From: Ichthyophis bannanicus
Lineage: Eukaryota > Chordata > Amphibia > Gymnophiona > Ichthyophiidae
Assembly: GCA_033557465.1 (NCBI GenBank)
Contig: CM066033.1
Location: 18,229,080 to 18,293,079 of the forward strand
DNA length: 64,000 bases
Reading direction: 5' to 3'
Positions 1-11,150 of the stretch are shown piece by piece. Both the position numbers and the translations under genes were made by a program. The notes under the pieces are model-generated. The model was not told the DNA's origin. It did no database searches and saw nothing but the letters and a program-made list of their open reading frames with translations. Positions within the stretch are counted from its first letter, which is position 1, and every line of letters starts with the position of its first letter.

Positions 1-1070
1 GTAGCTGAGGCAATTTGAAATGAGGCAATTTGCCTAATGTCAGAAGTGGTATTTGCACCGTGCTTCTTGGCCCATTGCCCTAATCACTGCCGCTCCTTTT
101 TCCTGCTGGAAAGAGCAGTCCTCCTTCTATAGGAGTAAGCAAATCATTTGCAGTGGGAGGGTTGCTGCTGTTTGTTCTGGGTGTCAGTGTGGGTCTGGTA
201 TGGCAGGTTTGCTATTTAGACTGAGTTACTGTTTGTAGGATTCTTACTTCATGTCATGCCTGGCACAGGAAGATGTTTCTCAGTTACCGATGTGATAAGA
301 ACTTTTAAAGTCATACGCTGAGTGGTAAGGTGGAAACATCTAGTTCAGTCAAGTCAGTCATTGTAGAGATTTACCTTCAGTCACCAAACTTTATTAGGGT
401 CTTTATTTGACGTAAGCTGTTGCAGTCAGCCGTCAAACTCAAATGCACACGACTGCTGTTATCTACACATAGGAGAAACTCTTCATTACCTGTGTAAATC
501 GCTCTTCCAGTTCCAGTATTCTCCCTATTAGGGGTCCCTTTTCTGCTCCATATGCTCTACATGTGGCAGGTCTCATCTCTCTTTGTACCATCTATGTCCT
601 CCCCCCCCCCCCCCCGACTTGGATAATATCCTTGGCTCCATCTTCCCAGACCTCAGCACATCCCTCCCTGCTTCCAGATACTCTACAGCGCTTCTAGTAC
701 TTGTATTGCAGACCAGCAGCAGCTCATGACTGGTGTACAGGCGCTGCTCAACCACCTACATTCCTGTAGTCAGCAACTCCAGTCTCCAGCAGGGCTGCTG
801 CTGGATTGTAGCCCCCAACATGAGACAGGAGGGGAGAGATGAGGACACAAGCACTGGCAGGGGTGGCTCTATCATGAGGCGAAGTGAGGCGGCTGCCTCA
901 GGCAGCGAAGTTTTAAAGGTGGCAAAAAATGCCCCCAAAACAGCCGCAGTCCACTTCTCGGCAGCGGCAGACTCGCCTCTCCTTCGTATAGCAGCCGCAG
1001 CTCCTGCTTCTTGGAACAGCGGCAGTTCTAGCGAGAGACCAGCTTAATAACAAAGTCAGCCAATGCGGAG
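1..1070. other. Intergenic DNA, no gene recognised
   Basis: No reading frame here resembles a known protein, and the short open frames are what chance would give. The only notable structure is a run of about 15 C at 601-615, a simple-sequence tract. The L2-derived sequence begins near 1075. Confidence 0.5.
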
Positions 1071-1074
1071 CCTT

Positions 1075-2090
1075 CCCGTGCAGCGGTGTTCCGCCCCCAA
1101 AGGGTTTTGAGGACTTTGCGGAAGTCCTTGATGTCGTTCAGGGCTCTTATTTCATCTGGGAGGGAATTCCAAAGAGCTGGCGCTGAGAGGGAGATAGCTC
1201 TTTTGGAGGTAGAATGTTTTGTCTTCTGGTATCCAGTAGGAGTGCGGAGTCTGTTATTGTCATTATCTCATCTAGGTCTGTTGGTTGTTTCTCTGGTTAA
1301 TGCGCTGTGCAGGATATTCGCTGAGCATTGATGTATGATTTTGAATATGTTTAAAGTTGTTTTGAATCTTGCCCATGCAGTTATCGGTAGCCAGTGTAGC
1401 TGCTGCAGTACAGGTGTGATGTGCTCGTCTTTGGCTGTGCACATAATAATGCGTGCTGCAGTGTTTTGCACCAATTGGAGTGGGTGGGTGGATTGCTTGA
1501 GCAGACCTTGATATAAAGAGTTGTCCAGTATTGGAATGATTACCACCTGGCAGACGGTGCGGTAGTTGTCCTGATTGAAGATTGGTCGGAGCCTCCTGAT
1601 GATCTTTAAACAATGGTATGCCTTTGCAGCGGTTTTGCTTATATGCGAGTGTAGGTTCAGATTCTTGTCCAGTATGATGCCTAGATATTTCACTTTGTCC
1701 CTCGTTGATATTGTTTTGTTTAAGACACTGATGACTTGAGGTGGGTTGAAAGTGGTGTTCCTGGAAATGAACATTGCCTCTGTTTTGTCAAAGTTGATTT
1801 TGAGGTTATTGTCAGCAAGCCAGTTGTTCATATCTTCTAGGCACTAGGTCATATGCGTTATATCGGGTGCCAATGTATCTATTGGGGCATACACTATGAT
1901 GTCGTCGGCAGATAGGTGATAATATAGTCCATGGCGTTGTATAATGTTACAAATGGGTTGGATGTATATATTGAATAGGAGGGATGATAGTGCTGATCCT
2001 TGAGGTATCCCCTGGGTGATGGTGAACTGCGTTGATTTCCTTTGGTCGCATCTGACTTGTGGGGTTCTGTTGCTAGGGAGCGTATGTTTA
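1075..2090 (-). mobile_element. L2-like LINE, 3' part of ORF2 (decayed)
   Basis: Read on the minus strand, this encodes the second half of an L2-clade reverse transcriptase. Near 1995-2010 there is a QGIPQGSALS block (RT motif 4). Near 1900 follows a degenerate catalytic motif reading SADD instead of the usual (Y/F)ADD. Then comes a clean 187-residue stretch at 1268-1831 with KVKYLGIILD, LLKQSTHPLQLVQN and LHWLPI. The end, near 1090-1190, reads PALWNSLPDEIRALND, the usual L2 C-terminus. An in-frame stop near 1840 separates the catalytic motif from the rest. The copy is 5' truncated at about 2090 and cannot be active. The clade call rests on these motifs. Confidence 0.82.
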
Positions 2091-2545
2091 GAAAAATTAA
2101 ATGACCATGAAAGGAAAGAAAGGAGGAAAAGAGAAAACAGGAGTGATGCAAGTGTGCAGTAAGATACAGGTCATTTCTAGGGTATGCTGAGGGGCTGCTT
2201 TAGTCCATGATGCAGCTGAAGAGAGATGTCTTTACAAGAAGAGTAGACAAAGCTGCAGCGTCTCATGCAACAGTGAAAGAACGGGTGCTCAGTGTCATCT
2301 CCACAGAGATGCAAAGGGAAGTTTACATGGTGCAGGGTGGGGGAACAGGTGAAGGCAACTCAGTCTAGCAGTAGGGGCACCATATTCCCTGCTGAAAAGT
2401 GTGTGGAGATGGTCTTTGCAGATATATAATCTGAGGAATCCACATGATTAGGATTTGTATCTAAATTATGAGATATTGAAAGTTTACTTGTTGAAGGTGT
2501 TATTAGTGTGCTAACTGGTGAGAAGGTAGAAGAAAGTCATACTGG
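2090..2545. other. Intergenic DNA, nothing recognised
   Basis: No coding similarity or terminal repeats were seen between the 5' break of the L2 fragment and the SINE. The last 7 bases (ATACTGG, 2539-2545) are the left target-site duplication of the SINE. Confidence 0.4.
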
Positions 2546-2840
2546 GGAGGGAGGAGTGGCCTAGTGGTTGGGGCAAGGTACTTCAGGCCGGAAGGTCGGG
2601 GGTTCAAATCCCACTAGAGGACAGCAACCTTGGGCCGGAAGGACTGGGGTTTCTAGTCCCACAGGTGCTCCTTGTGGTCTTGGGCAAACCACTTAACCCT
2701 CCATTGCACATGTTCCCTGTAAGTATTAGTGTATGTGTCTCATATCCCTGCGTGTTAAATTTATCCCCCAATTGTGTTGTGACCGCTTTGATTGAAGGAT
2801 AAGGCGGTATACAAAAACTGTCAAAATAAAATAAATAAAA
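2546..2840 (+). mobile_element. tRNA-derived SINE with an L2-type tail
   Basis: The 5' part looks like a tRNA promoter: an A-box-like TGGCCTAGTGGTT near 2557-2569 and a B-box-like GGTTCAAATCC near 2610-2620. The 3' part ends in CCGCTTTGATTGAAGGATAA, then GGCGGTATACAAAA and an A-rich (AAATA)n tail. The copy is flanked by ATACTGG at 2539-2545 and 2841-2847, the expected target-site duplication. The tail closely matches the 3' end of the L2-like element that ends near 36850, which suggests that LINE family mobilises it. It is non-coding and presumably transcribed by RNA polymerase III. Confidence 0.8.
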
Positions 2841-2944
2841 ATACTGGCAGTGCCAAGATAAAGAGCATCTCACAGGTGCAAGGGGCAAAAGAGAGTGGGA
2901 AGGATGCCACAAGCCTTTCATTGCCTCCTCACCCTCAGCCTCAT

Positions 2945-3178
2945 TAGAGACTCTTGGTAAAATTAAAAAGTCATACGATAGGAGGCAATGTAATATTGTG
3001 GATCAGGAACTGGTTAAAAAATAGAAAACAAAGAGTAGGACTAAATGGCCAATTTCCTCAATGGAGAAAGGTGAAGAGTGGAGTACCCCAGGGATCTGTG
3101 TTGGGTCCGCTGCTGTTTAACATATTCATAAGTGACCTAGAAATGGGAATAATGAGTAAGGTGATCATTGTCCTTTTT
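2945..3178 (+). mobile_element. CR1 LINE fragment, RT core
   Basis: A short plus-strand open frame carries [19 protein letters not shown] sequence, then [21 protein letters not shown], which is CR1 RT motif 4 and its flank. It stops before the FADD catalytic motif. At about 3180 it meets oppositely oriented CR1 sequence, so this is a separate and truncated copy. The open frame starting at 2954 is a fragment, not a gene. Confidence 0.75.
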
Positions 3179-3302
3179 TAGTTCCCTTCTTAAGCTGTTC
3201 TGTGTTTTGGCTGATTGGTCACTGCTCCCCCAAAGCAAAGAATTCATTCAATCTCTCCGCTATTGCCTTGTCGCCTCTTAGGGGTATGTTTACTAAACTG
3301 TG

Positions 3303-3425
3303 GTAACGTTACATAACGTGCGTTATGTAACGTTAACGATCGTTATGTAACGTTAACGATCGTTAGGTAACGTTAACGCGCGTTAGGTAACGTTAATGCG
3401 CATTAACATTACTTAACGATCATTG
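3303..3425. repeat. Subterminal tandem repeats of the Harbinger-like element
   Basis: Six or so imperfect copies of a unit built on GTAACGTTAACGATCGTTA follow the left terminal inverted repeat. The unit is itself nearly palindromic. Such subterminal arrays are typical transposase-binding regions in Harbinger-type elements. That role is inferred here, since no transposase is present. Confidence 0.7.
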
Positions 3426-6400
3426 ACATCCCGCGGCAGAGGGCGGAGAGAAGGGGTCAATGGGCGGAGAGTGGGCGGGGAGAGGCTCCTTTCACACTAA
3501 CGCGCTGATCTGAAGGGCTGAATCCTACCGCGAATGAAAACCTGCCGTTAGATGCACCTTTGCAGGAGAGAGAAACCATTTCACTGTCAGCAATGTACAG
3601 CCTAGGCAGGGAGCCCAAAAAATGTGATAGTAGTGCTCCATTTTCAGCAACACCATAGTGCCAAAGTATGAATGGCCACTATGGCGATGGTCCACATGGG
3701 GCATAGGAACATAGAAACCGGAAATCAGCAAGGCAGCAGCTGACCAAGGCCAAACACAATCCACCTATATCTACCTGGTTCACCCTAGCCAATAGTTGCT
3801 AGGGCACTGACCTGACATCCCCCCAGCCATCCCGCCCCCATGTGGAGGGGACATAATATTGGTAGGCAGTGATGGGGGGGGGGGGATGTGAGGATGTCCA
3901 TGTATGCCCCAACCCACCCCGGAACCTGCTCCCTAGGCAGGCGCCTACCTACACAGTGGATGGCCTGGGACTGCGCACTGTGGGCTTTGACTAGCCCTCC
4001 CCTCACCAGCAACCTTGCAGGGCTCTTGGAGCTACAGAAGACTACATTCAAAACAATGGGAAGATGATCTAAAAGACAGCAATAAAATACACACATCTAT
4101 ATACATACACCAAAGCTTTAGTGGAGAGAAACAAACAGAAACAAGTTCTCCTTGTTTACTCTAACTACTAGCCATGGTTCACTTTATTTATAAGGCTCTT
4201 TTGGATGATACAGCATAATTTCACTTTATTATGACACGTCAATTATTACGTCTCTATCATATCATAGGTCAACTTCTAATCAGTGTAGGTCAGTATGAGG
4301 AGACATACATGGATTCCAAGACATAATTGTTTACCGCTACATAGGACAAATGCAAAGTGATACACATATTCCAAGACATAACTGTTTACTGCTGACTGCT
4401 TGGTATCTACTAACCGTGAGACTGCAAGGCTAGAGTACAACCTGCCCTTTTCTTGTTTACAGGACATGTACCTCTTCACCTACTTAGTAAGCATTTATAT
4501 GAAGTTTATTTCTAAGCAAGGTTCTGAACAGAATTAACTCTTTCTCAGGTTTAGTCAGTCTAATAGTGTACACTACCCTGTACATACAAACATGTCAGCT
4601 TGGCAGAAGGGTGTGTGCCCGTGCTGGAGGGGGCAGTGCCACCTCACTGCAGTGGACCTAGGCCATGCCCTGCATCAGTACGTGGTGTGCAGTGCAACAT
4701 AAAAGGTCTGGTCGAGAAAAAGTACAGGTAGCCCCAGGGACTACCATGCATCTGTGACAACAGTGTGGTGCAGTACGCCCAGCCAGTGTATCCAGGAGCA
4801 GAGGGTCACAGGTGCAAGTCCCAGCTGTGGTTCCTACAGAGCATGTCCCTATATTTTACCCTACAACGCAAATACAACAGCAACATGTGCAAAGCCCAAA
4901 GCAGCGGTGAACAGGGGTACAAACACCCACTCACACAGGCTCCACAATCCAAAGATGCATGGAGAGTCAGGCTGTTGGCCCCAGCATTGAAATGATGTTA
5001 TCACCAGAGCACTACTACTACCCCCTGCACAGTTTAGCAATGTCGGCACTGTGATCAGGACCAGTGTGGTGGGCAGGGTTGCCAACCACCCCTATCTTTG
5101 TACAATGCTGCAATAGGAGTGAGCATGTTTGTATGTCTATCCATTGTTCTGTGGCTGCCCACCCTTCACTGGGCCCAAACTGTCCCACTGTTACCAGTGT
5201 TAGCCTGATTAGGTGCATAATGAGGAGCAAGATATTTTGGGTATGGCCCAGACAGGGCAGATTGGCCAGGATGCATCTTCACAGGGTATGGGGCAATGGC
5301 TGGGACACTGTAGTGCCTGACCACCACCTGCATAGAAAGGGTGGCCACAGCATGGCATGCTGGGAGGGCACTCACTCTGACCGAGCAGTGACCATGGCAG
5401 GTCTAGGTTCCCACACAGCGCTCTACACTATCTACCTCCAGTGATATATTTGTGTTCTCCAGTGTTGGAGTCTCAGTCACTGAGATGCCTGCTTACTGCA
5501 TATTGTTCCTCTGTGAGCATGCACTATGGACTGGCTGCAGTTAGACTGTGCATGGTCAGAACTCCTATAAGGTACAGTCTGACTGTGCTGTCTGCTGATG
5601 ACTGGCAGACAGTGGTGGGAGGCAGTTGGGTTTTTCCAGACCTAACCCCAGCATTACTGCTGGTCTGCCACTGCCCCAGTCATAGATGTGGCTCTGGTCC
5701 ACCAACCCTAGAAGGCTGTCTCATACAAACAGGATGGAGATTGCTTCCCCAGGGCAGGGGCACCTGTTCTTTATCTACAAAAAGGGTGATGTGGGCCCTT
5801 TGGGGTATGTAGTTTATACCAATGTGATCTATGAAGGCACTGCTACACACACCTCATGCAATTCTAGGAACCCCTCTGCCCTGATAATAGCTGCCCATTT
5901 CAGCCAGACCCTAAGACAGGGTACACACTAATCTGGCTGGTGTTTGGTCCTACAGGGCCACATGTGACTGAAGGATACAAATGGACACCAAATTACCTTC
6001 GGCTGCACTGCAAGGAACACCTGTCACACACTGGTAGTGATGGGGATGTACAGCAGGACCTATCTCTAGCACCACATGTACTGCGGACCTAGTGCTGGGC
6101 ACCCATCCTATCCCTCAGGGTGAACACAGAACCTGCACAATGGGCATGGTCTGTAGCTACTCTGTGCCAGTATCACGCACTGTCAGTTCGTCTTTCCAAG
6201 CTGAGGTACTGGAGAGGTGCAGACCCCATTTGGTGATCAGCTGTAGACAGCTATTCAGTATGTGCATTGCATCATGGGTACTGGTGGGGTTACCCTATCC
6301 TGGCACTCAGAGCAGACAGTTTTTGTGGTGACCTGCAGTCCTTCTGTACCCAGCCATTGCTGTGACATACACCATGGAGGTATAGCCTACTTGTTAATAC

Positions 6401-7079
6401 AATGCCATTCTTGGCAGTGTTCATGGGTTCAGTTCCTCATTGTTCCCTCCTCTCATGTCTGTCCTACTCAAATAGTTTGCATGCCTGTAGAGGTCATATT
6501 TTTGCAGATCTGTGCTGCCAGTCCTTAATACCCTCACCACCATTGCCAACATTCCCTCGGTCCGTCTATCTGCGTCTGTCAGCTGTGTAGAGTCCTGTCT
6601 GCCAGTGCAGTCTGCCACCCCATGTCATGCACTGCTACGCTTTCCTGCATTGCGCCTCTTCATGCTTGCCTCGCCTGTGCCTGATCTGCATGGCACCACC
6701 ACTCCTCTGTCCACCCATCATTGTAACTATCCTGCCACCTCCACCTCCACTGGGGAACACGTATTCCCATCGTCTGCCACCAACTGTTTTTCCAGTACTT
6801 TACATTGCCAACACCCTGTGCTGTGGTACCGCTGCCCCACCATGTTTGTCATCAGTAATGGCAGACACATGGGATGCCTGCAGATATGGCAGGTCCAGCG
6901 GCTCCCACCTCTCCCTCCTTCACTCACCTGTTCATTGCCTTTCCTGAGTGCTCTATCTAGTGTTAGAACTACATCTGTCTCTATTCCGCACAGGTCATGC
7001 ATGTCATCCTGAGGCACCTTGCAGTCCCTAGGGCACACTAACCTAGGACGCCATAACCTTGTTAGGCCACCTTAACCTA

Positions 7080-7265
7080 TGGTTCCATAGCCCAGGGTGC
7101 CTTCTGCGGTGCCTTGTCCAAGGGTGCCTAATATGGCGCTTAGCCTAGACAGCCCTATAGGGTGCCTTATAGGGCACCTTCCTAGGCACCTTACATGGCA
7201 CCTTTCTAGGCACCTTATACTTTGTAAGGCACCTTATAAGGCGCCTTGCAAGGTGCCTTGTAATG
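7080..7265. repeat. Subterminal palindromic repeats, right side
   Basis: Repeated units of the form AGGGCACCTT, TAGGCACCTTA and AAGGTGCCTT alternate in both orientations just inside the right end of the Harbinger-like element. They differ in sequence from the left subterminal array, so the two ends of the element are asymmetric. Confidence 0.65.
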
Positions 7266-7409
7266 CTCGTTAGTCTAAAGCACATTGTAACGCGCATTAG
7301 CTGCTACAGCTTGCTGTAGATGCAATGCCCACGCCTTTATATGGGCATCCCTACCTTTACCGCGGAATCTAACGCGAATGACATTACTGCAGTTTAGTAA
7401 ACATACCCC

Positions 7410-8012
7410 TTAGTGCCCCTTTAAGCCCTCTGTCATCTAATGGACGAACTGACTCTCTCACAGGTTTTTTGTTATGAATGTACTTGAAAAAGTCTTTATT
7501 ACGTGCTTTTGCTTCCACAGCAAGCTTCTTCTCAAATTCTCCATTTGCCTGCCTTATCAATGCCTTGCATTTAACTTGCAGTACTTGTGCTGTTTCCAGT
7601 TTTTGTCATTTGGCTCTTTTTTCCATTTCCTGAAAGATGCTTTTTTGGCAACAACAGCCTCTCTGACCTCACCTTTAAACCATGCTGGCAGTTATTTGGA
7701 CTTCTTTCCACTTTTCTTAAAGCGTGGAATACAGCTGGTCTGGGCTTCCAAAATAGTATTTTTCAACAACACCCAATCTTGATGTAAGTCTTTAATCTTT
7801 GCAACTGCTCCTTTTAGTTTTTTCTTAACTATTTTCCTCATTTTATCATAGTCTCCTTTTCGAAAGTTAAAAGGTAGTACTGTGGATTTCCTTACCATCC
7901 CTCCTCCACTAATTAAATCAAATGCGATCATGCTATGATCGCAATTACCAAGTCATTTATTTCCTCTAGGAACTTTATCTCCCTACCATGCCCTGCTGTG
8001 ACACTGACCCAG
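7410..8012 (-). pseudogene. CR1 ORF2: C-terminal side of the endonuclease and linker
   Basis: On the minus strand this stretch encodes residues after the AP-endonuclease core of CR1 ORF2. The clearest part (7692-7931) reads as MIAFDLISGG, then VLPFNFRKGDYDKMR and a lysine-rich run. A second piece toward 7420 corresponds to KWKKE...NKDFFKYI. The same region appears in the second CR1 copy at 37030-37340. Frame breaks separate the pieces. The solo LTR at 8013 cuts the reading frame, and the TTA at 7410-7412 is the duplicated Harbinger target. Confidence 0.75.
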
Positions 8013-9455
8013 TGTCACAGAGCAGACTCACTAGTGACCCCTATGGAGACAGATGATATAGCAGTTCAAGAGGATACTGATGTTTGGGGAGAGCACATGA
8101 TAGAAAGTTGCCATGGGCAACGTAAGCAAGTGAGGTCACGAGCTAGGGAGACACACTCAGCCAGTAGAGAAGCCATGAGATTCTCGCCTGACTCTAATCA
8201 GCTGGGGGGTAGTGCAGCTAGGAAACACCTAGATAAGCTCAGCTCACAAGCAGAGAACCAGAACCAAGATAGGACCCAGGATAAGATCCAGAATAGGAAC
8301 TGGAACCGGAAGGAGAATGGGAGACAGCCTAGGTCTCTGAATGGAACAGAAACAGAAGGAACTGGATGAATGGAGAGGACGAGAGAAGCTGTGAAGAGAG
8401 CGTGTCTAATTACCACTTTGGAAGCCTGAACGGAGGTCTGAGTGAGTCCAATGAATGCTTGCATGAAAGGTACAGACAGCTTGACACAGGAAGTGAGAGT
8501 GAATATATCAGCCCAGATTGGAACAGAGCCAGAAGGAAAAAGGTACAAGCCAGGAAGTTTTATTCTTGTCCAAAAAGGGGAAGCACAGGGCTTGGCTATA
8601 AAGGACAGTTTGTTGAAGTCCAGAAGCCATCCAAAGCCAGCTTAAGGGAAGCAGAGAAGCTTCATTACCCTTATCAAAAACAAGAGAAAGAGAAAGGCTT
8701 TTTACCTTCAGAAGTAAACCACTCTGATACGTGAGGCACAGAGTTTCAGAAGGGCTGCCGTTAGAAGCTCCAGCTGTTTCCAGGGTCCCAAGCAGAGCAG
8801 AGCCTAGAGCTGAAGTAATTCCTTCTAATAGATGGGCAAAGGAATATTTTAACTTGCCTAACGGGTATCAGCAGAGGGGAGGCTCTTACCAGCAAAACCT
8901 CAGTAAATGTGGTAACAACAAACAGTTTTACCCTAGTGAAAGAAAAGTACGTCACAGCCAGGACGGACTGTTTGCCAAGCTCCCACAGGAGGAAAGTAAA
9001 GAGGTGTCAATTCCTGCTGAGGAACCAATGCAATATGAGACATCTGTAATAGAAGAAAACATTGAACAAATGGACTGTAGCCTTTCTTTGGCAGACAACA
9101 TAGTCTCACTGAGATAGAGAGGAATAAGAAGCCTGACAAGGTGAAGGGAAGGCCTTATTCCTGGGTGCTACAGGTCTGTGTTTTCGAGTATATTTGTTTT
9201 GTTAAGAAGCTGAAAGAAAGCCATTTTTTGTTACAGTTTTCTTTCTGTTATACCCAAGAAGGGTTATGTTTCTTTATTTTTGTACATATTGAGATATCCT
9301 ATTGGGAAGGGAAATAAAGCCCTATTTAACCTTACATCGGCTTTCCACGACTAATTTGTAACTGGCAGCAACTACAACTACCAGAAGGCCAGTTATACTG
9401 AGGCCCAGTGCAGTACTGTGTTCTACCTACAGGTGCACAGAGAGGGCTCACGACA
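8013..9455 (+). mobile_element. Solo LTR of a Gmr1-like gypsy family
   Basis: A 1443-bp unit begins TGTCACAGAG and ends CTCACGACA. CCAG occurs on both sides (8009-8012 and 9456-9459), a 4-bp target duplication inside CR1 sequence. The unoccupied site is visible at about 37345-37365 in the second CR1 copy. An AATAAA lies at 9313-9318, followed by a segment resembling the equivalent part of the LTRs at 47 and 59 kb, which are of nearly identical length (1436 bp). No internal region is present, so this is what remains after LTR-LTR recombination. It contains a broken long reading frame, listed separately. Confidence 0.85.
8040..9117 (+). pseudogene. LTR-encoded open reading frame of unknown function (frameshifted)
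   Basis: Open frames in three phases tile most of the solo LTR: up to 8369, 8366-8734 and 8731-9117. The first ends with a 4-bp ATGA overlap, and the last has no ATG at its start (GTG). The product is rich in Gln, Arg, Asn and Ser (for example DRTQDKIQNRNWNRK). It ends in an acidic segment, KEVSIPAEEPMQYE, then a short tail. That end resembles the C-terminus encoded in the LTRs of the gypsy element at 47-61 kb (NSIPISQEEPMECN). I recognise no domain. The resemblance implies a shared ancestral LTR protein rather than chance openness. Whether it is translated is unknown. Confidence 0.5.
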
Positions 9456-9985
9456 CCAGTCAATACCGGGGTAATTGAAATCACCCATTATTATTACTGT
9501 GCTGTAACTTTTGTTAGCTTCCTTGATTAATTTGAGCATTTCATCATCCATTTGTTCATCCTGGCCAGGCGGTCGATCCCCACTGCCATTGCCTTCCCCT
9601 TTTTACATGGAATTTCAATCCATAGAGATTCTACAGCCAATTTTGTTTCCTGCAAAACTTTAATCCTTTCTGACTCAATGCCCTCTCTAACACAGAGCGC
9701 AACCCCTCCACCAATTTGATCAGCTTAATCATTATAATATAGTTTATACCCAAGTATCACAGTGTCCCACTGGTTTTCCACGTTCCACCATGTCTCTGAG
9801 ATACCAATCATATCTAACCTCTCATTTAGTGCTATATATTCTAATTCTCCTGTCTTATTTTTTAGACTTCTAGCATTTGCATACAAGCATTTTAGAGACT
9901 GTATTTTATTCACATTAATTTGGCTATTGGTAGGCATGGGTAATATGGAATCTTTAAGCTCTGTCTCCTCCATACTCAAGGGCAT
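9456..9985 (-). pseudogene. CR1 ORF2 N-terminus: AP endonuclease
   Basis: The minus strand from 9985 encodes the start of CR1 ORF2. It contains LKCLYANARSLKNKTGELE, the first EN motif with its Asn, then LDMIGISETWW, the catalytic Glu motif. In CR1 elements this endonuclease nicks the target to prime reverse transcription. Downstream sequence to 9456 continues the domain with frame breaks. It rejoins at 8012 once the solo LTR is set aside. The open part covers 86 residues. Confidence 0.8.
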
Positions 9986-10095
9986 TTAGGCTACATTACT
10001 CTTTTTTGGAACCTCTCTGCTTTTGGTAGTATCCTTCAAGGATACATTCTTCCAAACCATGCGCTCTTGTCCGACTGTCGGCTTTCCCCTATTAT

Positions 10096-11150
10096 CTAGT
10101 TTAAAAGCTTCTCTATCTCCTTTTTAAAGGTTAATGCCAGCAGCCTGGTTCCATCCCGGTTAAGGTGAAGCCCATCCCTTCGGAAGAGCCCCTCCTTTTC
10201 CCAGAATGTTCCCCAGTTCCTAACAAATCCAAAATCCTCATCCTTGCACCATTGTCTCATCCACGCATTGAGACTCCGGAGCTCTGCCTGCCTTTTGGGT
10301 CCTGCGTGTGGAACGGGAAGCATTTTCGGAGAATGCTGCCCTGGAAGTTCTGGATTTCAACTTCCTACCTAAAAGCCTAAATTTAGCCTCCAGAACCTCC
10401 CTATCACATTTTCCTATGTCATTGGTACCGACATGTACCAAGACAGCAGACTCCTCGTCAGCACTATCTAAGACCTTATCTAGGTGGCGTGTGAGGTCTG
10501 CTACCTTCGCACCAGGCAGGCATGTTACCAGGCGATCCTCAAGTCCACCAGCCACTCGGCTATCTACATGCCTAATGATCGAATCACCAACTATAACGGC
10601 TGTCCTAACCCTTCCCTCATGGGCACATGGCCCTGGAGAGACATCCTCGGTGCGAGAGGGTTTTACATCACCTGGAGGACAGGTCCTAGTTACAGGATCA
10701 CTTCCTGCCACACCAGGGTAATGCTGTCCTGTCATGTGACCTTTCTTCTTCATGGCAACAGGGCTTCTTCAAGACTGGAGGTGGGACTTCAGGACTATAT
10801 CCCTGTAGGTCTCGTCTATATACCTCTCTGTCTTTCTTATGTCTTCCAAGTCTGCTACTCTAGCCTATAGAGAATGGACTCGTTCCCTGAGAGCAAAGAG
10901 CTCCTTGCACCTAGTGCACAGGTAAGACCTCTCATCAACTGGGAGAAAATCATACATGTGACACTCAGTGCAAAAGACTGGAAAGCCCCCATCTCACTGC
11001 TGGACTGCTGTCTGCATCTTAGTTTTAAGCTTGTGTTTAGATCTTTAAGTTCTTTATTTACGAAGGGTGCTGTGGATACTTATACTAATAAAAGTGTACC
11101 TAATACGTTTAATATACCTTGTTCACCTGAAGCTTAATTAATCTCAGATC
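10096..11150 (-). pseudogene. CR1 ORF1 with SGNH/GDSL esterase domain
   Basis: Read on the minus strand, the protein starts near 11000 with a Cys-rich N-terminus (CTECH...CTRCKELFALRERVHSL), then a charged helix. An esterase domain follows at 10753-10096. GDSIIRHVDS carries the nucleophile Ser, HVGTNDIG is block III, and DGLHLNRDGTRLLA carries the catalytic Asp-His pair. Esterase-bearing ORF1 is known for many CR1 families and is thought to aid RNP or membrane association. A stop near 10870 and a frameshift near 10320 break the frame. The 5' UTR probably continues beyond 11150, but its limit cannot be set from sequence alone. Confidence 0.8.

Larger units (their letters stand above)
3281..7409. 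mobile_element. PIF/Harbinger-like non-autonomous DNA transposon
   Basis: The ends are inverted: GGGGTATGTTTACTAAACTG at 3281-3300 is matched by CAGTTTAGTAAACATACCCC at 7390-7409. The flanks carry TTA on each side (3278-3280 and 7410-7412). A 3-bp TWA duplication is the hallmark of PIF/Harbinger. The target is CR1 sequence, and the unoccupied equivalent is seen near 35340. Inside there is no transposase-like open frame, so this 4.13-kb copy depends on an enzyme from elsewhere. Both ends carry dense short repeats: GTTAACG and GTAACGTTAACG units at 3303-3425, and AAGGCACCTTA-type palindromes at 7080-7265. Its interior recurs, truncated, at about 13.68-15.19 kb. Confidence 0.82.
3190..11150 (-). 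mobile_element. CR1 LINE host copy 1, split by two insertions
   Basis: A single minus-strand CR1 runs from ORF1 (about 11150-10100) through the endonuclease (9985-9456, then 8012-7410) to the start of the RT region (3280-3190). A Harbinger-like element (3281-7409) and a solo LTR (8013-9455) interrupt it. Both interruptions are proved by comparison with the second CR1 copy in this window. That copy reads straight through the equivalent sites near 35340-35360 and 37340-37370. The element is truncated at its 3' side near 3190, where it abuts the plus-strand CR1 piece, and it carries many frame breaks. Confidence 0.85.

Noticed and set aside
2557..2625. A tRNA gene
   Set aside because: It has A- and B-box-like sequence but no full cloverleaf. 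A 3' LINE-type tail and target duplications show that it is a SINE.
6512..7038. Open frames of 100-166 codons within the Harbinger-like element
   Set aside because: They overlap in several phases on both strands, show no transposase or Myb-like motifs, and are Cys/Ser/Pro-rich low-information sequence.
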